Origin: Stutzerimonas stutzeri
Lineage (GTDB): Bacteria > Pseudomonadota > Gammaproteobacteria > Pseudomonadales > Pseudomonadaceae
Length of the DNA: 64,000 nucleotides
Assembly (NCBI RefSeq): GCF_024448955.1
Contig: NZ_JAMOIH010000003.1
Coordinates: 62,001 to 126,000, forward strand
Reading direction: 5' to 3'
Shown here in pieces: positions 35,733 through 44,574 of the stretch. Positions within the stretch are counted from its first letter, which is position 1. Each line of letters starts with the position of its first letter. A program made the position numbers and the translations under genes. The notes under the pieces were generated by a model, which was not told the DNA's origin, made no database searches, and saw only the letters and a program-made list of their open reading frames with translations.

Positions 35733-36810
35733 GGGCGTTGATCAGTGCGTTGATGATGCGCCGCCGGGTCTGCGTCGCGTCCAGCGGACGTGGCTCATAG
35801 ACCTGGCTGTTCTGCAGTATCGCCTCGGGAGGATAGATGCTTCGATCCTGGCGGATCTCATCCGGCAACAGCGCGATGGCCGCCGTGTTGGCCGTGGCGA
35901 CGCCCAGCTCGGCGGCATTCAGGGCCGCTATTTCGGGCGTATTGATAAAACTCAGGAAGCGGTAGGCCAACGCCTTCTTCTGGCTGTTGACCGGCACCGA
36001 CAGGCAATCGACCCAAAGCAGCGTGCCTTCCTCGGGCACCACGTAGCGCCAGGGCTCGCCTTCGACGCCTTCGATCGCATTGAGCACCTGCTGATCGCCG
36101 CTGTAGGTCAGCGCCATGTCGGCCTTGTCGAGGTAGCGCTGGCTGCGTAGCGACGTGATCACATATTCATAGGTCAGCACGGCGTGGGACTGCGCCATCA
36201 GCAGCTCGTAGGCGGCTTTCAATTCGTCGACGCTTGAGGTGTTGATCGAGCGCTGCTGGTAAAGCAGCGGGCCGGCGAGGATGTCTTCGTGGTCCTCCAT
36301 CATGATGATGTGCGGCGCGTCGCGTTCGGCCGGTTGCAGCAAGTCGGCCCAGGAGCGGGGCGCGACGGGCAGGCGGTCGGAACGATAGGCGATGCCGAGC
36401 GTGCCCCAGAGATAGGGAATCGCGTGGGGCCCGCAGTGGTCGCGCCAGCGTTGCGGCGTGTGCCTCAGATTGGGCAGCGTCTTCTCATCGATCGGCTCCA
36501 GCAGCCCGCGTTCGCCGAAGCGGTCGGCGCTGATCAGCTCGGTCAGCGCGATGTCGATCCGGTGATCCGGCTCGGAGAGCACCTCGTCGCGCTTGTCGCC
36601 GCTGTCGAAGTAGACCTGTTGAATCTGCACGCCGGTCTCGGCCTGCCAGCGCTCGATCACCGCTTCGCTGAGAAAATCCTCCCAGTTCAGCAGATTCAGC
36701 GTTTGCGCGGCTTGCAGGGCGGTAGACGGAAACAGAAGGCTCGTCGCAACCAGAGTCGCGCCGCAGAGCCGCCGCAGATGTGACGCCGACACCAGAGTCT
36801 TGTTATTCAT
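35719..36810 (-). CDS. NspS/PotD-like periplasmic binding protein
   Basis: A 363-residue protein with a signal peptide cleaved after ALQA (about 34). Its mature part begins AQTLNLLNWEDFLSEAV, typical of spermidine/putrescine-binding proteins (PotD/PotF). Class motifs such as IPYLWGTLGIAYRSD and the DMALTYSGD loop are present. No permease or ATPase gene is adjacent. Instead the gene overlaps a GGDEF-EAL gene by 14 nt, the arrangement of nspS-mbaA in Vibrio, where NspS reports norspermidine and spermidine to MbaA. A sensing role is therefore more likely than transport; the actual ligand is not determinable here. Confidence 0.8.
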   Translation of the reverse strand: MNNKTLVSASHLRRLCGATLVATSLLFPSTALQAAQTLNLLNWEDFLSEAVIERWQAETGVQIQQVYFDSGDKRDEVLSEPDHRIDIALTELISADRFGERGLLEPIDEKTLPNLRHTPQRWRDHCGPHAIPYLWGTLGIAYRSDRLPVAPRSWADLLQPAERDAPHIIMMEDHEDILAGPLLYQQRSINTSSVDELKAAYELLMAQSHAVLTYEYVITSLRSQRYLDKADMALTYSGDQQVLNAIEGVEGEPWRYVVPEEGTLLWVDCLSVPVNSQKKALAYRFLSFINTPEIAALNAAELGVATANTAAIALLPDEIRQDRSIYPPEAILQNSQVYEPRPLDATQTRRRIINALINAHDAR

Positions 36811-36920
36811 TCTTCGCTCATCCGCTATGCAGGCCGGGACTGCACGCTGCAGCGTTCGGCTAGGGTTTGGCAGGCTTCGCAGCTAGGGTCCTATCCGCGT
36901 TCCGGCGTTCTCGATCGCAG

Positions 36921-36936
36921 CGAACATGTGTTCGCC
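36921..36936. promoter_or_regulatory. palindrome upstream of the nspS-like gene
   Basis: GCGAACA-TG-TGTTCGC, perfect 7-bp arms around 2 bp, about 110 bp before the binding-protein start in the 220-bp gap. It is a possible operator. No gene is seen in the rest of the gap. Confidence 0.4.
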
Positions 36937-37030
36937 GGGCATAGCGAGTTAGCGGCGTGCCTGGGTGGCACTTTAATGGCGCCAGACAAACGGCAGCAAT
37001 ATTTTTATAACAATCTTCAGGTCATGCCGA

Positions 37031-37606
37031 TCAGCGGATAGGGACTGGCTGTTTTGCAGGGCGCACCACGGGGCGGGTCGAAGCGCGCAGCCAGGGTGCA
37101 AGCAAGCGCGTGGACAGAGGAATGAAGAGATAGGTCATCAGTGGCGTCAGCGCCAGCGTGCTGAGCAATATCCGCATGACCAGGCTGAGTTCGCTGAGCA
37201 TCCCGCCGAACAGCATGTTGAACAGCAGTGAGACGGGAAAGAACGCCAGCCAGATCGCCACGCTTTGCTTCCAGCGCGGTGGTAGGGCGCTGTCATTGCT
37301 ACCGAACCAGGCGTCGATGCCCCGAGCGCGGCGCTCATGGGGCTGAGCGAAGAGTTCGCCGCCACGTTGCAGCCAGGCTCGGCGCGAGGCCGAATGTTCC
37401 CAGGAGTCGAGGGTCTGCTCGTTGGCGAAACGGAAGACGATCTGGAATTCATCATCGTCAGGCGGGGGCGCCAGTACGCCGGAGCCGAGGTAACCGGGAA
37501 AGTCCGCGGCCAGCAGTTCCCCTTCATGCAGCCAGGCGAGGAGGTCGTGGTAGCGGCCATCGCGGACGCGGCGGGCCACCATCAGCGTAACGGGTTCGGT
37601 AGACAT
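37031..37606 (-). CDS. ABM-domain protein with C-terminal membrane helices
   Basis: A 191-residue protein. The first 95 residues form an antibiotic-biosynthesis-monooxygenase (ABM) dimeric alpha/beta-barrel domain (VTLMVARRVRDGRYHDLLAWL, FRFANEQTLDSWEHS). Two hydrophobic helices follow (about 118-138 and 148-170), and the tail is basic. Such ABM-membrane fusions are conserved but of unknown function. The start at 37606 has GGAG upstream. It is flanked by gaps of over 200 bp and seems monocistronic. Confidence 0.75.
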   Translation of the reverse strand: MSTEPVTLMVARRVRDGRYHDLLAWLHEGELLAADFPGYLGSGVLAPPPDDDEFQIVFRFANEQTLDSWEHSASRRAWLQRGGELFAQPHERRARGIDAWFGSNDSALPPRWKQSVAIWLAFFPVSLLFNMLFGGMLSELSLVMRILLSTLALTPLMTYLFIPLSTRLLAPWLRASTRPVVRPAKQPVPIR

Positions 37607-37820
37607 CGTGTATCTCCAGCACAAGCCGGCCACCCGGATAGGGCATTCGGCAAACGCAGCGCCGGGGTGGTGGGCTGCGCCTTGGGGATGCGAATTCTAT
37701 TCCGTTTCCGGAGAAGCTCCAGCTTTAGTTTGCTGCTCGGTTGCGCCGGCGGGTAACGCGTCGCCCCCGTTAGGCTAGAGCCTGCACGAAGCTGCTGTGG
37801 AAAGGACTCCTCGGGGCGCT

Positions 37821-38813
37821 TCAGACCGCGTTCAGCCGCTCGCCAAACGCCTCGAGCGCGGCTTCGCCGACCACGTCTTCGGCCAGCAGGGGCAGTTGCT
37901 GCAGCGGAAGGCTCGGTAGGGCCTGTTGCAGCGTGTCCAAATGACGCTGTTCTTGCGCGTGTCGCTCGGCGAGAAAGGTGCCGGCGTCGGCGGGTGAGCG
38001 TTTATTCACCACCAGTCCGGCGACATCGATGCCGCTGCGCTGCAGCTGGGCCTGCAATTCGATGGTTTCCAGTACCGGCAGCCGCTCGGCAGCGAGGACG
38101 ATGACGAACGCGCAACGCTGGCGGTCCTGTATCACGTCACGCAGTTGGCTGAAGCGTTCGCGGCGTCGGTAGAGCAGCTGTCGCACGCGTTGCTGGCGGT
38201 CGTTGCCGTCGCTGGTTTCGCGGCCGAGGATGCTTTCGCCTAAACCGCCGTCGTCCTTGCCAAGATTTCGCAACACATCGCCGAATCGCTTGCTGCGTTC
38301 CTGACGTTGCAGCAACCCTTCGGTCCAGGCCGTCATCATTTCCGGCAGCGCCATGAGTCGTGAGGTATGACCGGATGGCGCGGTGTCGAAGACCAGCAGG
38401 TCGTAGTCGTCCATGCCCTGGATAATGGTGTCTGCAATACGTTCGAGCAGCGCTGCTTCGTGCATGCCGGGCGCATCGCGAGAGAGCGACATGTGCTTGT
38501 CGACTTCACCCGCCAGGTGCGGTGGCATCAACCGGCGCAAGGCGCTGCCCACTTCGTCGAGGTGTTGGCGTACGGTCTCGTCGGGATCGAGCTCTAGGCC
38601 GTCGAGCCCGGCCGCCAGACGTACGATATTCGGGCCAATGGAGCGGTTCCACAGATGGCCGAGGTTATGCGCGGGATCGGTGGAGACCAGCAGCACTCGG
38701 CGCCCGGCTCGTGCCTGATGCAGCGCGGTGGCTGCAGCGACGGTGGTCTTGCCGACGCCGCCCTTACCACCGATGAACAGCACCCGGCTTCGTGCGGCCA
38801 GTGCTAGCAGCAT
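37821..38813 (-). CDS. ArsA/Get3-type P-loop ATPase
   Basis: A 330-residue ATPase of the ArsA/Get3 (SIMIBI) class, with the deviant Walker A GGKGGVGKTT near residue 15, LLVSTDPAHNLG (switch I), and VFDTAPSGHTSRLM (switch II). It is single-domain, unlike duplicated arsenite ATPases, and there is no ars gene nearby, so arsenic resistance is not implied. It overlaps the upstream small CC-ending gene by 10 nt and belongs to the cstA transcript. The function is unknown; a role in maturation or regulation of the CstA carrier is possible. Confidence 0.8.
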   Translation of the reverse strand: MLLALAARSRVLFIGGKGGVGKTTVAAATALHQARAGRRVLLVSTDPAHNLGHLWNRSIGPNIVRLAAGLDGLELDPDETVRQHLDEVGSALRRLMPPHLAGEVDKHMSLSRDAPGMHEAALLERIADTIIQGMDDYDLLVFDTAPSGHTSRLMALPEMMTAWTEGLLQRQERSKRFGDVLRNLGKDDGGLGESILGRETSDGNDRQQRVRQLLYRRRERFSQLRDVIQDRQRCAFVIVLAAERLPVLETIELQAQLQRSGIDVAGLVVNKRSPADAGTFLAERHAQEQRHLDTLQQALPSLPLQQLPLLAEDVVGEAALEAFGERLNAV

Positions 38814-39067
38814 CCGATGTGATCCAGTGGTGAATGCTCCATGCCCATGCGGCGATGCCAGTCATGGAAGCGTTCATAGAGTTCCGGCATCAGCTCCAGG
38901 GTGTACCAGGCGGCAGGGTTGGGTACGCCCAGCGCCTCGGAAAACACCAGCAGCATGAACAGGTCGTCCTCGTCGCGCCGGGCGCGGGCGAAGGTACGCC
39001 GGTAGGGCGCGACGTAGAACTCCTGTAGCCCGTCCGACAACCGCTGGAAGAACGGCCGCTGCGTCAC
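38804..39067 (-). CDS. small cory-CC-star type protein ending in Cys-Cys
   Basis: An 87-residue protein starting MTQRPFFQRLSDGLQEFY and ending DHIGCC followed directly by the stop. It contains LMLLVFSEALGVPNPAAWYTLEL-like helices (DLFMLLVFSEALGVPNP). This fits the family known as cory-CC-star, recognised by its size, its C-terminal Cys-Cys and its position between CstA-type carriers and ArsA-type ATPases. Its start overlaps the cstA stop by 4 nt and its end overlaps the ATPase gene by 10 nt. The biochemical role is unknown; the terminal cysteines could bind metal or be modified. Confidence 0.75.
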   Translation of the reverse strand: MTQRPFFQRLSDGLQEFYVAPYRRTFARARRDEDDLFMLLVFSEALGVPNPAAWYTLELMPELYERFHDWHRRMGMEHSPLDHIGCC

Positions 39068-40746
39068 GGCAGCGGCTCGTCGGTGGTCATCTCGGCAGCC
39101 GGATCGCGGCCCTTGCGCATGGCGATGATCGCTTCAAGGGTGACCCACAGCGCTGCGATCAGAATCACCACGTCCATGCCCAGCAGCAGCCAGTTCTCGG
39201 CGCGGTAGAACTGGCCCATCTGCACTAGCAGCGCATAGATCGACATCGCCAGCAGGAACACCAGCGGCACCAGGGTGTACATCGCCGGACGACCCTGCTT
39301 GATCAGCAGCACGGTGATGATCGACAGCGTCAGGCCCGCCAGCAGCTGATTGGTGGTGCCGAACAGCGGCCAGATCGCCATGCCGCCGCTGCCCTCGGAG
39401 CCAGCGCCAAAGGCCAGGGCCATGCACACGCCGACTGCGATCAGCGTGCCGACCAGAGTGTTCACCTTCATGCCCGCCAGCTCGCCGGCTTCCTGAATCA
39501 CGAAGCGTTGCAGGCGCAGGCCGGTGTCCATGGTGGTGCCGGCGAAGAGAATCGCCATTACCGCAAGAATAGTGGCGCCGAGGTCCGCTGGCAGACCCAG
39601 GCCGTTGGCAAGCAGCGTGCCGCCGCCCTGGACGAAGGCATTCACGCCGCCCTGGCCGAAGGCGGTGTAGACCTGTTGCCAGTCGAGCAACGTAGCGAAA
39701 CCGGCAGTGCAGCAGATGATCGCCGCCAGCGAGAGCATGCCTTCACCCACCGCGCCGAAATAGCCGACGAAGCGGGCGTCGGTCTCCTTGTCCAGCTGCT
39801 TGGACGTGGTGCCGGACGCCACCAGCCCGTGGAAGCCAGAGATCGCCCCGCAGGCGATGGTCACGAACAGCAGCGGCACGATGCTCGGACTATCGGCAGG
39901 TAATTCGGTGTTGTACGCCGGCGCAACCAAATCCGGCGCACCAAACAGCACCGCCAGATAGAGCAGGCCGAGACCGACGAACAACTGCAGGCCGTTGATG
40001 TAGTCACGCGGCTGCAGCAGCACCCACACCGGCAGCAGCGACGCGATGGCGGCATAAGCGAACAGCAGCAGAATCCAGAACGACTTGGCGCTCAGGCCCA
40101 GCACGGTATCCGGCAGGGTGATCGGGTAGGCGTTGCCCAGCAGGATCAGCAGGTAGAGCACGATCACGCCGCCCAGGGAGGGCCACAGCAATTTGACGTT
40201 GTAGCGATAGATGAGCTGGCCGATTATCAGCGCGACGAGGATGGCGCCCCATACTGGAATTACCGAAGTCGGCGTCGACACCAGCAGGTTGGAGATCACC
40301 GCGGCAAAGGCGCCGTTGACCATCAGCAATACAAGGAAGATCACGACCAGAAACAGACTGCGGCCGCGCGAACCGATCAGCCGGCCGCTGAGCATGCCCA
40401 CCGATTGGCCCCGGTTGCGAGCGCTGGCCCAGAGCGCGCCGAAGTCATGAATGCCGGCGAAGAAGATGGTGCCCAGCACCACCCAGAGAAACGCCGGCAC
40501 CCAGCCCCAGATCACCGCAATGGCTGGGCCGACGATAGGTGCGGCGCCTGCCACTGAGGTGAAGTGGTGGCCCCAGAGTACGAACCGGTTGGTCGGCACA
40601 TAATCCACACCGTCGCGCATGGTATGGGCCGGGGTGCGGTAGTTCGGATCGAGGCGGTAGATCTTCTCAGCGATGAACTTCGAGTAGAACAGATACCCCA
40701 GCGACATCGCCGCCAGCCCCACAATCATCAACGCAATCGCACTCAT
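39064..40746 (-). CDS. cstA: CstA-family carbon starvation / pyruvate-peptide carrier
   Basis: A 560-residue protein with about 16 membrane helices. Family signatures are TNRFVLWGHHFTSVAGAAPI near residue 50, GFHGLVASGTTSK near the middle, and a DTGLRLQRF segment. CstA-type carriers take up pyruvate or peptides under carbon limitation. The reading frame is open to 40947, but ATG 40746 has AGGAG at good spacing and begins MSAIALMIVGL. The usual small partner YbdD (DUF466) is absent here and the CC-ending protein takes its place. Confidence 0.88.
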   Translation of the reverse strand: MSAIALMIVGLAAMSLGYLFYSKFIAEKIYRLDPNYRTPAHTMRDGVDYVPTNRFVLWGHHFTSVAGAAPIVGPAIAVIWGWVPAFLWVVLGTIFFAGIHDFGALWASARNRGQSVGMLSGRLIGSRGRSLFLVVIFLVLLMVNGAFAAVISNLLVSTPTSVIPVWGAILVALIIGQLIYRYNVKLLWPSLGGVIVLYLLILLGNAYPITLPDTVLGLSAKSFWILLLFAYAAIASLLPVWVLLQPRDYINGLQLFVGLGLLYLAVLFGAPDLVAPAYNTELPADSPSIVPLLFVTIACGAISGFHGLVASGTTSKQLDKETDARFVGYFGAVGEGMLSLAAIICCTAGFATLLDWQQVYTAFGQGGVNAFVQGGGTLLANGLGLPADLGATILAVMAILFAGTTMDTGLRLQRFVIQEAGELAGMKVNTLVGTLIAVGVCMALAFGAGSEGSGGMAIWPLFGTTNQLLAGLTLSIITVLLIKQGRPAMYTLVPLVFLLAMSIYALLVQMGQFYRAENWLLLGMDVVILIAALWVTLEAIIAMRKGRDPAAEMTTDEPLP

Positions 40747-41100
40747 TCGAAGGCTCCTCGCACGCGTGCCGATACAGGCATCACGCAGGCTTGGGCTGTT
40801 GCCCGACAGTAACTTGAACACCCTGACGGGTGCGGTGTTCGGTATCGCCAGCAAGCCCCGGCATGGATGCCTTGGCGCTGCGCCAGTGTTGGCGATTGAG
40901 GTTCGAGCGGCCGCGGCGCCAATGGGTTCCCGCCGATTGCCTCGCATCGGTAGGAGCCGCCTGCGCGTTGAAGTGCGAAAAGAAGCGGGGCGGGCGCTTC
41001 CCGCGATTGGTCAGAGCTGACCGATAAGGTAGCGAAACGCGAACCCTGGCCAGCCGTTCAGGTCCGTTAAAGGACGAGCTTGAACCACCGGAGCATGTTC
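40747..41100. other. 354-bp divergent gap between cstA and the PfkB kinase
   Basis: No gene is supported; reading frames here lack ribosome sites and protein-like composition. A palindrome TGGCGC-T-GCGCCA at 40873-40885 may be an operator. No clear -10/-35 pair was recognised on either strand. Confidence 0.4.
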
Positions 41101-42060
41101 ATGGAGCGCCTAACGCTGTTGTCCTTGGGCAGCATCAATGCCGATTTTCAGGTGCGGGTCGACGAACCGCCCGGCGGTCGCGAGACCCTGCTGGCCCATG
41201 ATCTGTGTCGCCTGTCCGGCGGCAAGGCCAGCAATACCGCCTACCTCGCTGCACGCTTCGGCCATCGCAGCATCCTGCTGGGTCGGGTGGGTGACGACGA
41301 TCTGGCCGAGCAGGCGCTCGGCCCATTGCGCGAGGCTGGGATAGAGATCGACGGCGTCGGTCGCGCGGCGGGCCAGGCCACTGGCGTTTCGATGATCATG
41401 GTGCCGCCGGATGCAAAGAAGCACATCGTGCTGGCGACCAATGCCAACGATTGCTGGGACGAGGCGGCCGCCGATGCCATCTGTTCATGCATCGAGAGCT
41501 GCGAGACCCCGGCCCGTCTGGCGCTCGACTACGAAATCCCCGCCTGGGTGGTGCGGCGCGCCGTCGAGACCGCGGCGCGCCGAGACATCCCGGTGGTGCT
41601 CGATCCGTCGTTTCCGGATCGGCTGGAGCGCGACCTGCTGCCGATGTTGCACGCGATCACGCCGAACGCCGACGAGGCCGAAGCGCTGGTCGGGTATCCG
41701 GTCGACAACATCGAGGCCGCTGCCGATACCGCGCGTGAGTTGCAGCGGGCCGGCACGGAGATCGTTTGCATCAAGCTGAGTGATGGCGGTTGCGTCCTGG
41801 CCTGTGGCGAGGAGGTTTCGCATATTCCGCCGGGGCAGGTGGAGCCGGTCGATACCACGGGCGCCGGCGATGCCTTTACCGGCGTCTTCGCCATCGCGTT
41901 GCTGGAGGGGCGCGCGCCACGCGAAGCCGCTGCTTGGGGCGTGGCCGCAGCCAATCTAGCCGTCACCGCCTATGGCTCGCAGCCGGCGTATCCCGATCGT
42001 GAACAGGTCGCCTCGATGGCGCAGCAGCTGTTGGGTGCTGTGAGGGTGCTGCATGACTGA
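41101..42060 (+). CDS. PfkB-family sugar kinase
   Basis: A 319-residue ribokinase-fold kinase. The N-terminal signature LSLGSINADFQ and SGGKASNTAYLAARFG, and the C-terminal DTTGAGDAFTGVF with its catalytic Asp, are complete. The substrate is unknown; ribokinase-like and fructokinase-like activities are both possible. ATG 41101 has GGAG at 7 bp, while upstream TTG 41080 and ATG 41095 are less well placed. It overlaps the GH65 gene by 8 nt, so the kinase probably phosphorylates a sugar released by that phosphorylase. Confidence 0.82.
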   Translation: MERLTLLSLGSINADFQVRVDEPPGGRETLLAHDLCRLSGGKASNTAYLAARFGHRSILLGRVGDDDLAEQALGPLREAGIEIDGVGRAAGQATGVSMIMVPPDAKKHIVLATNANDCWDEAAADAICSCIESCETPARLALDYEIPAWVVRRAVETAARRDIPVVLDPSFPDRLERDLLPMLHAITPNADEAEALVGYPVDNIEAAADTARELQRAGTEIVCIKLSDGGCVLACGEEVSHIPPGQVEPVDTTGAGDAFTGVFAIALLEGRAPREAAAWGVAAANLAVTAYGSQPAYPDREQVASMAQQLLGAVRVLHD

Positions 42061-44455
42061 GTCGAACGCTCCGAGCCAAGTGGTTTTCGATAGCTACGAC
42101 CCGGATGACGAACGCCGGCGCGAGGCGCTGCTGGCACTGGGCAATGGCCTGTTGGGCTGCCGCGCCTGCGCGCCGGAGGCAGCCGCCCTGCATTCGGCTG
42201 ATGGGGGTGACCATTACGCCGGCCTGTACCGTGCCGGCTGGTACGACGATGCTCCGCGCGAGGTCAATGGCAGTGCGGTGCGGATGGCCGCGCTGGTCAA
42301 CCTGCCCGACCCGTTCGGCCTGAGCTTCGCGCTGGACGACGGCGACTGGTACAGCCTCGACGGTGTCGAACTGCGCGGGTACCGCCAGTGCCTGACGCTG
42401 GAAAACGGCCTGCTGGAGCGCGAGCTGGATTTCGTCTTGGCGGGCCATGCGGTGCGGCTGCACGAGACGCGCTTCGTCAGCATGGCCTCGCCACAGCTGG
42501 CGGTGCTGCGTTGGGAGCTCAAGGTACCGCGAGACGTCGCTCGCATCCGTCTTCGCGCGATCCTCGATGGCGGCGTGACCAATGCGGCGATCCCCCGCAA
42601 TGACGCGTACGAAGGGCGACGTCTCGGCGCGTTAACCATCCAGCACGACGAGCAGGGGCGTGCTGCGCTGAGTGCCAGCGTCGACGACAACCATCGCCGC
42701 CTGGCGATGGCCGTGGGCCTCCGCACGCCGGGGCAGGAATCGCACTGGCATGGCCAGCAGGTCGAGCAGCGGCTCATCCAACAGGCTGAATGCACGGTGC
42801 CGGCGGACGGGCGGCTGGTCATCGAAAAGCGGGTGTTGGTGCAGGTCGATGACGAGCGGCCAGCCGACGATGATCACGCGCGCGAGCAGGTGCTCCAGCA
42901 ACTGCCGCAGGCTGATTTCGACGACCTGCAACGCGCGCACACCGATGCCTGGGCGCAGCTGTGGCGGCGCATGCCGATCGAATCGGATGATGCCCAGCTG
43001 CAGCTGGCGCTGCGCTTTCATGCCTTTCATCTCTTGCAAACGGTGTCAGGGAACAGCGTCGGCAAGGATCTCGGCTTTCCCCCGCGCGGCTGGATGGAGG
43101 GGTACTACGGCCAAGTGTTCTGGGATGAGCTGTTCGCCTTCCCGTTTCTCGTCACCCATTTTCCCGAGCTGGCGCGCAACCTGGTCGACTATCGCCATCG
43201 ACGTCTGGATACGGCCCGTGAACGGGCGCGTCGAGCCGGTTTGCGCGGCGCCATGTTTCCCTGGCGCAGTGCCGACAGTGGCGAGGAGGAAACCCCGCCA
43301 TGGCAGTTCAACCCGATGTCGGGGCGCTGGATGCCCGATCACACCCACCTGCAGCGCCATATCGGCTCGGCGGTGGCGTTCGATGCGTGGCAGCTTTATC
43401 TCGCCACCGGTGACGAGGCGCTGCTAGCCGGGTCGGTGGGGGAGCTGATCATCGAAGTGGCGCGCTTCTGGACCAGCCTGGCGCGCTTCGACGAGTCTCG
43501 GCAGCGCTATCTGATCTGTGGCGTGATCGGCCCAGACGAGTATCACAACGGCTATCCCGGCGCGGCGGAGCCCGGATTGGATGACAACGCCTATACCAAT
43601 CTCATGGCCGTCTGGACGCTATGTCGTGCGCGACAGGTACTCGAGTTGCTCCCCGATGACAAGGCCGGTGCGCTGCGCAACAGGCTGCAACTCGAAGCGG
43701 AAGAGGTGGAAGGCTGGGAGCGGATCAGCCGGCGCATCTATCTCCCCTTCGTCGAGGACGAGGTGCTTAGCCAGTTCGAGGGTTTCGACAAGCTCGAACC
43801 GCCTCCGCAAGAGTGGCTGCACGGCGACCATCCGCGGCTGGACTGGATGCTCGAAGCGCAGCACGACAGTTGCGACCGCTATCAGTTGACCAAGCAGGCG
43901 GATGTGCTGATGGCGCACCACTTGCTGCCGCAGCATCAGTATCAGGCGCTTTTTCAGTGGCTCGGCTATCGGCACGACGAGGACGCCCTGCATCGCACGC
44001 TGGCCTACCATCTGGCGCGCCTGACTCACGAGTCGAGCCTGTCGAACGTCAGCTGCGCCGGCGCTCTGGCCGAAGTCGATAGCGAGGCGTCATGGACTTA
44101 TTTTCAGCAAACCCTGGATGTCGATCTGTGTACGCCGGGCGATGAAGGCACGCAGGAAGGCGTGCATCTGGGCGCCATGTCCGGGTCGCTGGATGTACTG
44201 CAGCGCCGCTACCTCGGCGTGCGGCCAGAACTCGATGGCCTGCATGTTTTCCCCATGCCTCCGGCTGAGCTGCGGCACGTGGCGCTGTCGTTGTTCTACC
44301 GTCAGGCGTGCCTGCATCTGCAGCTGGACGATGGCTGGCTGACGGTGACGGCTGACAGCGCCAACGACCGGTCGGTAACCGTGCATCACGCGGCGGGTCG
44401 CGAGCAGCTCGAACCGGGCCAGTCACTGCGGATGCCGTGTCGGGCAGCGGAGTGA
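42053..44455 (+). CDS. glycoside hydrolase family 65 protein (disaccharide phosphorylase type)
   Basis: An 800-residue GH65 enzyme: N-terminal beta-sandwich (about 1-270), linker helices, an (alpha/alpha)6 barrel (about 310-690) with the catalytic acid in IGPDEYHNG (Glu496), and a small C-terminal beta domain. The signature PPRGWMEGYYGQVFWDELF near residue 345 and SLSNVSCAGALAEVD near the end are standard. Family members split trehalose, maltose, kojibiose or nigerose with phosphate, inverting to beta-glucose-1-phosphate. The specificity cannot be read off by eye. No beta-phosphoglucomutase gene is adjacent; a PfkB kinase is instead. Confidence 0.85.
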   Translation: MTESNAPSQVVFDSYDPDDERRREALLALGNGLLGCRACAPEAAALHSADGGDHYAGLYRAGWYDDAPREVNGSAVRMAALVNLPDPFGLSFALDDGDWYSLDGVELRGYRQCLTLENGLLERELDFVLAGHAVRLHETRFVSMASPQLAVLRWELKVPRDVARIRLRAILDGGVTNAAIPRNDAYEGRRLGALTIQHDEQGRAALSASVDDNHRRLAMAVGLRTPGQESHWHGQQVEQRLIQQAECTVPADGRLVIEKRVLVQVDDERPADDDHAREQVLQQLPQADFDDLQRAHTDAWAQLWRRMPIESDDAQLQLALRFHAFHLLQTVSGNSVGKDLGFPPRGWMEGYYGQVFWDELFAFPFLVTHFPELARNLVDYRHRRLDTARERARRAGLRGAMFPWRSADSGEEETPPWQFNPMSGRWMPDHTHLQRHIGSAVAFDAWQLYLATGDEALLAGSVGELIIEVARFWTSLARFDESRQRYLICGVIGPDEYHNGYPGAAEPGLDDNAYTNLMAVWTLCRARQVLELLPDDKAGALRNRLQLEAEEVEGWERISRRIYLPFVEDEVLSQFEGFDKLEPPPQEWLHGDHPRLDWMLEAQHDSCDRYQLTKQADVLMAHHLLPQHQYQALFQWLGYRHDEDALHRTLAYHLARLTHESSLSNVSCAGALAEVDSEASWTYFQQTLDVDLCTPGDEGTQEGVHLGAMSGSLDVLQRRYLGVRPELDGLHVFPMPPAELRHVALSLFYRQACLHLQLDDGWLTVTADSANDRSVTVHHAAGREQLEPGQSLRMPCRAAE

Positions 44456-44574
44456 GCGCCCGGCGCTCGGGCGCTCATTCACTGTGCAATGCCACGAAAC
44501 AAGCCCATCGCCAGCGCGACGGAACGCCATGGAGGATTTCGGATCGACACTTCGATCAGCCGAAAGGAGACCTT

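Noticed and set aside
37821-38813. Arsenite efflux ATPase ArsA
   Set aside because: The protein has a single ATPase domain and there is no arsB, arsR or arsC gene nearby; context ties it to cstA instead.
40766-41027. Short frames in the cstA/PfkB kinase gap
   Set aside because: No ribosome site, Arg/Ala-rich shadow composition, and overlap with the likely promoter region.
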